This document shows positions 53,773 to 62,029 of a DNA stretch of 64,000 bases, one piece after another (position 1 is the stretch's first letter; each line of letters starts with the position of its first letter). Source of the stretch: Streptomyces dangxiongensis (GTDB lineage: Bacteria > Actinomycetota > Actinomycetes > Streptomycetales > Streptomycetaceae); assembly GCF_003675325.1 (NCBI RefSeq), contig NZ_CP033073.1, positions 5,518,001 to 5,582,000 on the forward strand. Reading direction: 5' to 3'. Both the position numbers and the translations under genes were made by a program. Under the pieces are notes generated by a model. The model saw nothing but the letters and a program-made list of their open reading frames with translations, had not been told where the DNA came from and did not search any database.

Positions 53773-55051
53773 GAGCCTTTCCAACGTCGTCTACCTTTTT
53801 CTGGCTGTCGTAGGCTTAGTAATGGCTGCCTGGAAATCCCTGGCGCTCTTCCGCGATGCGACACCCACATTGGCTCTCATTGTCTCGATGCAGACATGTG
53901 GCGCGGTTGACTACGCCATGGCGTCACCTGCTGGCTACCGGGCTATAGGAGAGATGACACATCAGCCGAGCTTCGCCACCTTGCCGGTATACGTCGGTAT
54001 CCTGATCTGTTTCGCGCATGCCCATATCCTCACACTCCTTTGGGACCCCCAGGCGCGAAAGGCGACGTCCAGCCTGCGGCGGGTGATTGCATGGACCCTG
54101 ACCTATGCGTTCGGCGCGAGTCTCATGACTACCTTCTTCTTGTTTGCCGACCCTTCAGGCGCCGTAGACCCGCTGCGCTTCAACACAACTTATGCTGACA
54201 ATCCCATGATTTTCCTCTTTCTGCTGGTTTTTCTGGTCATGCTCACCAGCGGAACACTGAACACGTGGAGGCAATGCCGTCGAATGGAGCTGACGGACCC
54301 GCAAATTCAGCACTCGGTACGCGCTTTTTCCCTTGCGATGCTCGCGATCTTCGGCTACGTGGTCTGTTCGGCTCCTGCCATAGCTCTAGCCGCTCTGGGA
54401 AATCACAGCCTCGACACTCTCGGTGTTTTCGGGTCCACATGCGGCGCCATCGGCACCGTCGCCATCTTTTACGGGCTCGCAGGGGCAGCCACGAGCGCAT
54501 GGTGGCGTGAGCGACGAGACTACAAATTCCTTCAGCCCCTGTGGGATCTGGTTGTTTCCACCGTCGATCAGAATCTTGCCTTCAGCGTTAGAGCGGCCCA
54601 GAGTCGCCACCTCACCGTGAATGTCACATTTCAGCTACATCGGAGGGTAATCGAGATCCTCGACGGCATCCGCGTTCTGCGGCCTTGGATGTCCCCTACT
54701 CCCATGAGCGCTGTCCACCTCCTACACGATCAGCACATCGCCCAGGGCAGCACTTGGGCGCCCCTGGCGCAGCAGGACCTGGACGCCGCTGTCACCGCCG
54801 CGTCACTTCACGATGCAGTCAGAAGACTCCAATCCGCCAGGCAAAAACAAGGGCATCTTGGCCGTACAAGCCGATCTCAGCTCCATGCGGAGCCGGTAGT
54901 GCGCTTGCCAGGCGACGACACGCCTGCAGCGAACGAGCGTGACCGTCTACTTCGGGTGTCCAAAGCGCTCTCGCATCCCCTCGTCAGTGCTGCTCTGAGA
55001 GAGGCCAACGGTGCTGGCCTGCCCCAAGCAGGCGCGGGAGCCAACGGTTAG
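53765..55051 (+). CDS. DUF6545 / MAB_1171c-family membrane protein, second copy
   Basis: A 428-residue protein, GTG start at 53765. About seven helices fill residues 5-245 (NVVYLFLAVVGLVMAAWKSL; VYVGILICFAHAHILTLLW; NPMIFLFLLVFLVMLTSGTL). The cytoplasmic half begins KFLQPLWDLVVSTVDQNLAF and continues LHRRVIEILDGIRVLRPWM, matching the LEPLWQIMLTV and INDGLLKLAPHL elements of the copy at 24888. The C-terminal 100 residues are helical and end in disorder. It is likely a sensor or transporter working with the peptidase and XRE protein. Confidence 0.75.
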   Translation: MSESLSNVVYLFLAVVGLVMAAWKSLALFRDATPTLALIVSMQTCGAVDYAMASPAGYRAIGEMTHQPSFATLPVYVGILICFAHAHILTLLWDPQARKATSSLRRVIAWTLTYAFGASLMTTFFLFADPSGAVDPLRFNTTYADNPMIFLFLLVFLVMLTSGTLNTWRQCRRMELTDPQIQHSVRAFSLAMLAIFGYVVCSAPAIALAALGNHSLDTLGVFGSTCGAIGTVAIFYGLAGAATSAWWRERRDYKFLQPLWDLVVSTVDQNLAFSVRAAQSRHLTVNVTFQLHRRVIEILDGIRVLRPWMSPTPMSAVHLLHDQHIAQGSTWAPLAQQDLDAAVTAASLHDAVRRLQSARQKQGHLGRTSRSQLHAEPVVRLPGDDTPAANERDRLLRVSKALSHPLVSAALREANGAGLPQAGAGANG

Positions 55052-55210
55052 ACCTCGCATAGGACTGAGCTCTGCGGTGCGGTTTCTGGCCATGAGCTGT
55101 GTCATAGGCGTTCACCGACGTTAGAGTTCGCCACATCGCTTGAAGGCAGAAGACAGAAGGCAGAAGGCGGCAGGTGAGCTCGACCAACGAGGCTCACTCC
55201 AGGGGGTTGA

Positions 55211-56530
55211 GTGCGACGCGCAATCGTGATGGGCGGGAGCTTCGCCGGACTACTCGCGGCGCGTGTGTTAGCCGATCACGCGAGTGAAGTGGTCGTTCTT
55301 GAACCCGATGGTGCGAACGGCTCGTCCCATGGCGCGCCCCACAGACATCAACTGCATGCGCTCTTGTCCATGGGGCACGCGCAACTGGACCGCTGGCTAC
55401 CCGGCCTGACCGAGGACCTCCTGGCCGGCGGTGCCCGACTGGGGGTAGGAGCAGAGGTCAGCTACTACGTTGATGGAGTCCTCAAGCCCTGCGTGCCATC
55501 CAACACGATGCTTGGTGCCACACGACTGTTCCTTGAGGAGCACGTGCGTCGGCGCGTTCTGGCCGTACCCAACATCAGCTTGGTGAGAGCTCAAGCCCGC
55601 GACTTGATCTTTGATGGAGCCAAAGTGTGCGGGATCCGCTTCACGTCCGCCTGCGACACGATGACCTCTGACAAACTCGCGGAACTGGATGGCGACCTGG
55701 TTGTCGATGCCATGGGCCGATCCAGCCGGCTTGGATCCTGGCTGCTGAGGAACGGGTGGGATAGTGCGCCGATGGATCGAATGAGGGTCGATCTCGGTTA
55801 CGCCACCGCTGAGTTTCACCGTGGGAACGAGCTCCCCGGTACGGTGATCGCGCATGCCTCCCCTGGTCCAGCCAGCGGCTATCGGCAGCACCTCAGCGAA
55901 CCCGGGGCCCTGGTGGCGGTTGAAGGAAACCGATGGTCGGTGGTGATGGTCGGATACAACGACTACCGCCCCGGGCGGGACCCTGAGGCGTTTCTAGAGC
56001 GCATGCGGCGGTGCGTCGCCCCGATTCGTGAGGTTGCTGACCAGTGCAAGCTGGATGGAGACATTCGGACGTTCTACTTCCGTGAGAGTCAGCGGCGGAG
56101 ATTCACCCGTCTCAAGCGCTTTCCGGGAGGACTCATTGTGGCCGGTGATGCTGTCGCCTCTGTGAACCCTGCCTATGGCCAAGGCCTCACTCTGGCAACG
56201 CTGGCAGCCTCCTCCTTGTCGGCTCACTTGCGCTCGGGAGCCTCACCCCGGGAACCGGCGTGGGACTACTTTCGACGGCTCGGCGCCGTTGTGGATGCAG
56301 CGTGGAATGTGTCGGCAACCGCAGATCTTGCCCAGCCCCACGTGTCGGGCCCTTACCCTCCCGGCTACCGGCTGATCCGTTGGGCCAGCGACAGAGTCGT
56401 GGAAGCATCCATCATCGACCCCACGGTGAACAAGGAGTTCATGGCCGTGGTGAACATGCGCAAGCATCCGCGCGCCCTCACCAGGCCGCGGCTTCTGCTG
56501 CGCAGCGCCCGTGTCCTGTCAAGGCGCTGA
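55211..56530 (+). CDS. FAD-dependent monooxygenase/reductase
   Basis: A 439-residue flavoprotein, GTG start after AGGGGG. It opens RRAIVMGGSFAGLLAARVLAD (GxGxxG-type FAD loop), with VVVLEPDG ending in the ribose-binding Glu. GDLVVDAMGRSSRLGSWL near residue 168 and GGLIVAGDAVASVNPAYGQGLTLA near residue 308 are the GD motif of the p-hydroxybenzoate hydroxylase/squalene-epoxidase/geranylgeranyl-reductase class. With a phytoene/squalene-synthase-like gene nearby, an isoprenoid substrate is a reasonable guess. A fragment of a second copy of its 3' end lies at 56697. Confidence 0.8.
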   Translation: MRRAIVMGGSFAGLLAARVLADHASEVVVLEPDGANGSSHGAPHRHQLHALLSMGHAQLDRWLPGLTEDLLAGGARLGVGAEVSYYVDGVLKPCVPSNTMLGATRLFLEEHVRRRVLAVPNISLVRAQARDLIFDGAKVCGIRFTSACDTMTSDKLAELDGDLVVDAMGRSSRLGSWLLRNGWDSAPMDRMRVDLGYATAEFHRGNELPGTVIAHASPGPASGYRQHLSEPGALVAVEGNRWSVVMVGYNDYRPGRDPEAFLERMRRCVAPIREVADQCKLDGDIRTFYFRESQRRRFTRLKRFPGGLIVAGDAVASVNPAYGQGLTLATLAASSLSAHLRSGASPREPAWDYFRRLGAVVDAAWNVSATADLAQPHVSGPYPPGYRLIRWASDRVVEASIIDPTVNKEFMAVVNMRKHPRALTRPRLLLRSARVLSRR

Positions 56531-56573
56531 GAGCCCGGCTCTCGCCCACGCGCTCAGGAAGGTCTCGGGTGAC

Positions 56574-56698
56574 CTGCTGGGAAGCGCCGTCAGTGGACGC
56601 GTCGCCATCGGACCGCACAAGTCCGAGCAAGTCTCGGATCAGCGGCGTGATCCGACGACGTCTCTTCAAGGGCAGTGACAGCATTCTGTCGGCGAGGA
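56574..56698 (-). pseudogene. 3' fragment of an XRE regulator gene
   Basis: On the minus strand, LADRMLSLPLKRRRRITPLI followed by RDLLGLVRSDGDASTDGASQQ matches the C-terminus of the XRE protein at 56846 (LADKMLSLPAKSRRRVIPLIKDLLGLM...). The fragment has no 5' part; at 56697 it is joined to a fragment of the FAD gene. Confidence 0.8.
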
Positions 56699-56834
56699 GT
56701 TCATGGCCGTGGTGAACATGCGCAAGCATCCTCGCGCCCTCGCCAAGCCACGCACTCTTCTGAGGGCCACCCGCGTACTGACGAGCCGCTGTCAGGAACT
56801 CGCCGCTGGCCCTCCCGCCCGGCGGCCTCACTAG
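56697..56834 (+). pseudogene. 3' fragment of the FAD monooxygenase gene
   Basis: EFMAVVNMRKHPRALAKPRT and LLRATRVLTSR repeat the last 30 residues of the gene at 55211 (EFMAVVNMRKHPRALTRPRLLLRSARVLSRR), at about 80 percent identity by eye. It is a second, truncated copy that ends at TAG 56832-56834, just before the intact XRE gene. Confidence 0.85.
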
Positions 56835-56845
56835 ACGTCCGGGAT

Positions 56846-57586
56846 CTATTGAGCAGGGCTGTCAGTGGGCGACTCGCCCTCCGGTCGCATGAGGCCGAGC
56901 AAGTCCTTGATCAGCGGAATGACCCGACGTCGGCTCTTCGCCGGCAGCGAGAGCATCTTGTCAGCAAGCTCGCGGACTTCCGGGTCCTCCGGCTCTGGCT
57001 CGGGCTGGCTCAGTGCCGTCTCGAGAGCCGTGCGCAGTTCCTGGCCGAGCCGGCTCGACGAGGTGCCATGGGCAATGCTGCTGCGCAGAGCCAGTTGGGA
57101 GATGCCCTTGCCTTTGAGGAGCGCGACATGCGTCAGCGACTCGTGCACGGGCTTGAGAGATCTGTGCAGCGCCTGGCGCTCCGTGGCAGTGAAGAAGCCC
57201 GGAGGGACATCAAAGAACCTCTCGAGACCGGCCAGCACCGTAAATCCAGGCTTGCGGTCGCCGCTGAGTAGATATCCGACCTGTCCGTGCGAGATGCCAG
57301 CACCCGCTGCGATCTCGTCGAGTGTGTACCGCTTGCCCCCTGGCTTCAGACGCGTTTCACGCAGGAAGACAAGTCGCTGCTTGAAGACTTCTTGCAGATC
57401 CTCGGGCTCTGCCTCCTCGCCGTTGAGAACCGCATGGATCCGATCAACAGGTATGCCGGTTTGATAGAAGACATCATCCAGGTCGATGGCGTCGCGCCCC
57501 ATGCCGAGTACGGAAAGCAGCTCATTGATGGCTGTGAGGATCACTGCGAGATCGTCTGCCTGCGACGCATCAGCGGCGGCATGCAT
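56846..57586 (-). CDS. XRE-type transcriptional regulator, second copy
   Basis: A 246-residue protein. ATG at 57586 follows GGGGAAGG. It carries a first helical region (INELLSVLGMGRDAIDLDDVF), RLVFLRETRLKPGGKRYTLD near residue 71, a HTH (EIAAGAGISHGQVGYLLSGDRKPG) and RFFDVPPGFFTATERQALH near residue 125. The C-terminus is LADKMLSLPAKSRRRVIPLIKDLLGLM. It is a paralogue of the regulator at 23664, with about 50 more residues. It runs leftward, opposite to the rest of its module, toward the FAD gene remnant. It is the likely reader of the operators at 57687-57996. Confidence 0.85.
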   Translation of the reverse strand: MHAAADASQADDLAVILTAINELLSVLGMGRDAIDLDDVFYQTGIPVDRIHAVLNGEEAEPEDLQEVFKQRLVFLRETRLKPGGKRYTLDEIAAGAGISHGQVGYLLSGDRKPGFTVLAGLERFFDVPPGFFTATERQALHRSLKPVHESLTHVALLKGKGISQLALRSSIAHGTSSSRLGQELRTALETALSQPEPEPEDPEVRELADKMLSLPAKSRRRVIPLIKDLLGLMRPEGESPTDSPAQ

Positions 57587-57686
57587 AGCTACGCCTTCCC
57601 CTGGTTCGTAGGCGATCGATCGGGCCGCGTGCAGGCGGCCCCGTTGAGGTTAGCTGGCATAGGCACCTTTCGTCACGTGCCCTGGA

Positions 57687-57996
57687 CACAATTGTGGCGG
57701 TTGGCGCGTTGACAGCCGCAGACGTGACATCGGACGGTCATTGAATTCCACAATAGTTGACAGTGGGTCGGGTTGCGCAACCGAGATGGGGGTGTCCGGT
57801 CGACCTCTGGTGAGGGGGCGGTGCCGGACAGGCGAGACGGCGTGCCCGTGCACCGCGATGCCTGCCGCGAGGCGGTCGTACCCACTGCCCTGCGGATTTC
57901 TGTTCCCGGTTCGATGAGCGCCGGTCGCGCCATCGGTCTCCACAATCGTGGCGAATACTGAGCGGTCCGCCGCCATGGAATCAACTATTGTTGACA
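57687..57996. promoter_or_regulatory. Cluster of operator-like sites between XRE and the ATP-grasp remnant
   Basis: The 600-base gap 57587-58108 contains CACAATTGTG (57687-57696, perfect palindrome), GCGTTGACA (57706-57714), CCACAATAGTTGACA (57748-57762), CCACAATCGTGG (57940-57951) and CAACTATTGTTGACA (57982-57996). They share CNNCWATNGTTG. Three end in the -35 hexamer TTGACA; for the last a -10-like TAGAAG follows. This suggests repression by occlusion of RNA polymerase. No gene was found inside the gap before 58109. Confidence 0.6.
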
Positions 57997-58108
57997 AGGT
58001 TGCGCTCGGCCTAGAAGGATCGCAGCGCGCAATGAGGGACACAGCACAGTCCGACACGTGCCTGGCACCGTCGTGCCTTCATCTGTCCAGCAGCAGGAGT
58101 GACGAAGC

Positions 58109-58186
58109 ATGAGCTGTTTTGTACTGGTCACATTACGCCCGCATGAGCCGGGGACTCAGGTTCACACTGATCCGTCCCGGAGGTGA
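58109..58186 (+). CDS. 25-residue leader ORF before the ATP-grasp remnant
   Basis: The frame MSCFVLVTLRPHEPGTQVHTD PSRR starts at ATG 58109, nine bases after AGGAG. It stops at 58186, four bases before the next GTG, with its stop inside the GGAGG of that gene. This geometry suggests translational coupling or a leader peptide. It is also the right size for a small precursor peptide, but there is no homology evidence. Confidence 0.4.
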   Translation: MSCFVLVTLRPHEPGTQVHTDPSRR

Positions 58187-58189
58187 CAA

Positions 58190-58522
58190 GTGTCCCGTTC
58201 TCTGCTGCTCGTTGGCGTCGGCTCAACAGCCGCTGGCGGTGAAGTCAACCTTGCGCGGATTGCCGCCTCACGCCCGATCGTGCTCGTCGGTCCTACCGCG
58301 CCGACCTGGGCACCGCCCTACCTACCGCACCACACCACGGCCTCTGAATCCGGGACAGGCGACCGGCTGGCCTCCTGGGTCGTTGTGGGGAGCAGCCCGT
58401 CAAACTGGCACGCCACGCTGGATGAAATGGCGCGGCACTTGAGTATCGACGTTGCCGCCCCGACCGTCGACAGCCGGGCTGCCCAAATGACTGACGTGGA
58501 AGGTCTCGATGACGCCGCCTGA
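58190..58522 (+). pseudogene. ATP-grasp gene with large internal deletion
   Basis: A 110-codon frame starting with GTG behind GGAGGTGACAA. Residues 1-50 (LLLVGVGSTAAGGEVNLARI, then IVLVGPTAPTWAPPYL) match the N-terminus of the ATP-grasp protein at 22378. Residues 60-85 (RLASWVVVGSSPSNWHATLD, EMARHLSI) match its C-terminus (RLAHWVATGEDPAQCEEALRRMARHLSA). About 240 residues between are missing, including all of the nucleotide-binding core, so it cannot be an active ligase. The frame itself is intact and has a good ribosome site. The following 25 residues are unrelated. Confidence 0.7.
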
Positions 58523-58599
58523 AGTCATCGATGCTCCGCTCGCTACCGCGCAGCCCTCCTCGTCAAAGGCGCAGGGCGGCACGCGCCTACGATCGTGTC

Positions 58600-59508
58600 A
58601 TGAACGCGTGGAAAGAGAGCCTGAGCGCAGCGGGGATCCGGGAGCCGGAGTTGCGAAGGGACTACGACGCCCAGCGCCAGTTGGTGTCGCGTTTCCGCCG
58701 CACCTCATATCTGGCAGCCCGGATGTTGCTGCCACGGTCGATGCTGCCCCATGTGGTGGCGGTGACGGCCGTGATGCACCACGGGGACAACCTTCTGGAC
58801 ACCGGTGAGAGGGCCCTGCGGGTTGCGCGGTGGGCGTCTTGGGAACAGCAGGTGCGGCGGGTGCTGGAGACGGGGGTGGGCGGTGACCCGCTACTGCGGA
58901 CGCTGGCTCACACCATGTCTACATGTCCGCGGGTTGGTAGGTCGGTTGAGGAGTATCTGTCCACCGCGACAGCGGAGCTGGACTTCACCGGGTTCGTCGA
59001 CGAGGCCGACTACCAGGCCTATGTCGATGCCTATTCGCTGCCTGCTTTCATGCTGATTGGCGCGCTGCTGGGGCCGGAGGCCGACGACGGGCCATATCGG
59101 GCGATGTGCCGGGCGTTCATCGACGGCAGCCAGCGGCTGGACTTCGTCAACGACATCGCCGAGGACGTGCGGGAGGGGCGGCTGGGCATCTCGGCGAAGA
59201 CGCTGAAATGCTTCTCGGTCGAACTGGAGGATTTGGCGGCAGGCCGCGACACTCCGGGTGTGCGGGACTTGGTGGGCCACCAAGTCAGGGAGGCCTGTAC
59301 CGCCTTGCGGACGGCTCGGGAGCTGCCCGCCCTGACCCCGGCTGCCCACCGCCCACTGATCGGTGCGCTTGTCGAGGTCGAGTTGCTGACCGCTGACGCC
59401 GTACTGGCGCGTGGCGCCAAGTTGCTGCGCGGCTCGGCGAGGCCGCCTTTGGTGGGCACGCTACGGGTGCTGCTGGGCGCGCGACGCGACGCTCGCCAAG
59501 GGAGCTGA
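58600..59508 (+). CDS. Phytoene/squalene-synthase-like protein
   Basis: A 302-residue all-helical protein. It has two Asp-rich motifs in the order of trans-isoprenyl head-to-head synthases: HHGDNLLDTGE (Asp63, Asp67) and DFVNDIAEDVREGRLGIS (Asp185, Asp189 with Glu188). RFRRTSYLAARMLLP near residue 31 resembles the FxxRS/T substrate-binding start. The family condenses two C15 or C20 diphosphates. The second motif is close to the canonical D-x-x-E-D, so catalysis is plausible. ATG at 58600 is preferred; the frame is open upstream to 58531. It probably supplies or modifies an isoprenoid acted on by the FAD enzyme. Confidence 0.75.
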   Translation: MNAWKESLSAAGIREPELRRDYDAQRQLVSRFRRTSYLAARMLLPRSMLPHVVAVTAVMHHGDNLLDTGERALRVARWASWEQQVRRVLETGVGGDPLLRTLAHTMSTCPRVGRSVEEYLSTATAELDFTGFVDEADYQAYVDAYSLPAFMLIGALLGPEADDGPYRAMCRAFIDGSQRLDFVNDIAEDVREGRLGISAKTLKCFSVELEDLAAGRDTPGVRDLVGHQVREACTALRTARELPALTPAAHRPLIGALVEVELLTADAVLARGAKLLRGSARPPLVGTLRVLLGARRDARQGS

Positions 59509-60311
59509 TCAGCTGCCGTCACCCCAAGGGCAGCGCCGCACCCAGAGCCACGGCAAATCCTTACGAAAAGAGGCACATCGAGCTCGGGGCCAGCAGCCAC
59601 CGTGGCTGAACACCTGCACGCCGCCGCCCCTGGGATCCAGAAGCCGGTGAGGGCACTCCCCTTGAGGTGCTCGTGTCGCCTACCTCGAGCAGCGGAACGA
59701 GGGGCGTCGGCCCGTGACGCCTCGGAGCTGACACGGCCTCGCGCAGGGGTGGCAACCGCCATGGTGCTGGCGGTCACGTCACTGTCTCGGTATGGCCGGA
59801 GCACCCCCTCACCATCGCGCACCCCAAAGGAGGAGCCGCTGGCTCATGGACGCCAAGGTGTTCAACGGACGCCTGGCAGTGCTGCAAAGCCGGCGCGACG
59901 ACATCACGAGGGTCGAGAGTTCGCCGAACAAGTTGTGCGGACACGGCGACGGACTATCAAGACCGTGGTCGTGCACAACAAGGCAAGGAGGAGAGCATGG
60001 TTCCGGCTGACGGCCTGTCGGTCAAGAACATCGTAGAGTGCGCCCATCACCCGGCTCCGCAGCCGACGAGCCAGGCACCAAAGGACCGGGTCCGCAAACC
60101 GGCTCCCGGAGCACACAGGGGGAGAGCGCACAGCGGGGCGGGCACGAGGGAACCGCCCGCCGACGCGAGAGACCGGGCACGGGCGGGCCGGGTGCAGCGG
60201 GTGATCCCTCGCGCCCGCACGGCACGGCGGGCACCGAAGCCCGTCGCAGATCAGCTTCCCACCGCCCCCCTTTTCTCTCTGTCGGGCAAAATCGGTGGGC
60301 AGGGTTCAGGC
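59509..60311. other. Gene-poor stretch with one possible small ORF
   Basis: No confident gene in 800 bases. One 54-codon frame, 59846-60010 (MDAKVFNGRLAVLQSRRDD...), follows AAAGGAGG at some distance and could be expressed, but has no recognised relatives. Several overlapping frames across 59600-60300 have coding-like G+C at the third position without recognisable motifs, as in decayed coding DNA. Confidence 0.3.
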
Positions 60312-61046
60312 TCAGGAGGAAGTAGTGATGAGCTGCGCCTTCCAGTAGCCGTCGGCGGCGATGGTCTGCTGCTGGTCCACGGCCTTGCCGAAGGACGTGA
60401 CGCGCGGCGTGGCGTGCCACTGGGTAGATGTGAGGGCCGAGCCTCCCGTCTGGCCCGTGCTGGTGTTGCGGGCCTGGATGGCGATGGCAGCGTTGGTGTT
60501 GACGACCTTGGCGCCGCCGCCGGTGACGGTGAGATGCTTGCCCTTGGTCGTCTGGTAGGTCACCCAGACGGTTTCCGCGGTGACGGGTACGTTGAAGATC
60601 CGCTCGGTCACGCTGAACGTCACCGTGGTCGCCGGCTTCCTGCCGCCCGTCTTGGCAACCCTCACGTCGTGCGCGAAGGACACGAACTTGTTGTAGGGGA
60701 CGACAGTGTGCAGGCCTCGGGGGCCGCCCTTGAGCTGGGTCTGGAGGGCCTTGTAGGTGGAACGGTTCTGCAGGTGCTGTACGAACAGGTACTTCTTCAG
60801 GTTCGGCAGCACGGTGAACGCCTTCAGCGTCTTTGCGGCCTCGGGGGTGTGTGCGTTCTTCAGCCACGCCTGGTAGCTGGCGACGGTCAGTTGCGCCGGC
60901 AGTTGCGTGCTGCCGACGGCGTGCAGGGTCTGCCAGGCGGGCGGGGCGGAGTCTGCTGCCGAGGCGGCCGGGGCGAGGACTGCGACCGCTGCCGCACCTG
61001 CAACTGCTGCCGTGCCGAAACGCCGCCAGGTGGAACGGTTGCGCAT
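60312..61046 (-). CDS. Secreted protein of unknown function
   Basis: A 244-residue exported protein. The signal peptide is MRNRSTWRRFGTAAVAGAAA... ending near ASAA (about residue 31). The mature domain has VASYQAWLKNAHTPEAAKTL near residue 54, LKKYLFVQHLQNRSTYKALQ near residue 84, and beta-rich repeats (TTVTFSVTERIFNVPVTAET; GKHLTVTGGGAKVVNTNAAI). It has no Cys in the mature part. The ATG follows GAGGAG. A direct-repeat operator candidate lies 136-154 bases upstream. I do not recognise the family. Confidence 0.7.
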   Translation of the reverse strand: MRNRSTWRRFGTAAVAGAAAVAVLAPAASAADSAPPAWQTLHAVGSTQLPAQLTVASYQAWLKNAHTPEAAKTLKAFTVLPNLKKYLFVQHLQNRSTYKALQTQLKGGPRGLHTVVPYNKFVSFAHDVRVAKTGGRKPATTVTFSVTERIFNVPVTAETVWVTYQTTKGKHLTVTGGGAKVVNTNAAIAIQARNTSTGQTGGSALTSTQWHATPRVTSFGKAVDQQQTIAADGYWKAQLITTSS

Positions 61047-61181
61047 TGCTGCTCCTCTTCGATGGAATCGCATCTGGATCAGCAGCGACGCTACGGACTG
61101 GGCAGTCTGGCCGGTATTGGCCATTGGAGCATAAGACCTTCGGGCAATGCCCTTTCGGGCGATCGGCACCATGTTGATGCA

Positions 61182-61200
61182 GTCGTTTAGCGGTCGTTTA
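61182..61200. promoter_or_regulatory. Direct repeat GTCGTTTA spaced by one helical turn
   Basis: Two perfect copies of GTCGTTTA (61182-61189 and 61193-61200) are 11 bases apart start to start. This spacing is typical of response-regulator or other tandem-binding operators. It lies between the secreted-protein gene and the divergent LuxR-type gene. Confidence 0.5.
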
Positions 61201-61484
61201 TCTCTCTTGGTTAGTTGTGTGCGAGCCAGGGCATCCTGATTCATTCCCAATGAGGGGCCCCTCGGCAGCGAGTTACGCGTTCTGATGCCGGGTGAAGCGG
61301 CGTGTAAGGTGCACCGGCAGAGCGGGCCACCGACCAGCCGGCCGCGCACATTTCGGCCCGCATGGGCGCAACATATGTGCACACAAGGGCCGGCGCCGGG
61401 GCCTCGCATACACGGGAACGAGTGAAACGGGGGAACCGACCAAAGCAGTCCGGCCAAGTGCGTAACGGGGAAAGGTGAACTGCT

Positions 61485-61811
61485 TTGCATGAAAAGCCAA
61501 CCACTGCGGAGAATGTGCAACAGGGAAATGATCAGGGGGATACCGTACAGAATGGGCAACCACCGGTACCGGGGGACCTAGATGCCATCACTGACCTCAC
61601 ACCACGGGAACGTCAGGTACTCCTGCTGCTGTCCAGGGCCGCTTCGAACCGCGATATAGGCCGTACGCTCGGCATAGCGGAACGCACCGTCAAGGCGCAT
61701 CTGACCAAGATCATGACCAAGATCAGTGTCAGCTCCCGGACGGAGGCGGCTTTGTTTGCCTTTGCGCATCATCGCCACATCCACCACGGCGAGCCCTGCC
61801 CCACGGGCTGA
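61485..61811 (+). CDS. Single-domain LuxR-type (GerE) regulator
   Basis: A 108-residue protein made of a 35-residue hydrophilic leader and one GerE HTH: DLTPRERQVLLLLSRAASNRDIGRTLGIAERTVKAHLTKIMTKISVSSRTEAALFAF (about 37-94, with LTPRE, N-x-x-I, TVK and H-x-x-x-I in place). No receiver domain is present. The TTG at 61485 is used because no better in-frame start fits; confidence in the exact start is low. Free GerE proteins of this size often act as DNA-binding partners or after kinase-independent cues. A terminator follows at 61824. A fragment of a relative lies at 63000. Confidence 0.75.
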   Translation: MHEKPTTAENVQQGNDQGDTVQNGQPPVPGDLDAITDLTPRERQVLLLLSRAASNRDIGRTLGIAERTVKAHLTKIMTKISVSSRTEAALFAFAHHRHIHHGEPCPTG

Positions 61812-61823
61812 AACGCCAACGTG

Positions 61824-61852
61824 CCCCAGGGAAGGGATTCTCCTTTCCTGGG
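61824..61852 (+). terminator. Terminator after the LuxR-type gene
   Basis: CCCCAGGGAAGG pairs with CCTTTCCTGGGG (one G-T pair) across five bases, 13 bases after the stop codon. Confidence 0.75.
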
Positions 61853-62029
61853 GGCGCCGGCAAGTCCGTTCTCACGCTCGGTCAGCCGGTGCGGCACAGA
61901 TACACCGCATGCCCAGCTACTGCCACCGCCAGCGTGAACGGTCAGGACGAGTAGTGCCCGCAGCAGCGTGGTGGAGTAACGGGCCAACAAGCTTGGTGAT
62001 GACGCCAGACATCTCGCGATGTCAACGTG

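Noticed and set aside
60022..60867. 281-codon minus-strand frame ending in Pro/Arg/Gly-rich sequence
   Set aside because: It is out of frame with the secreted protein at 60312-61046, which has a signal peptide and a good ribosome site.
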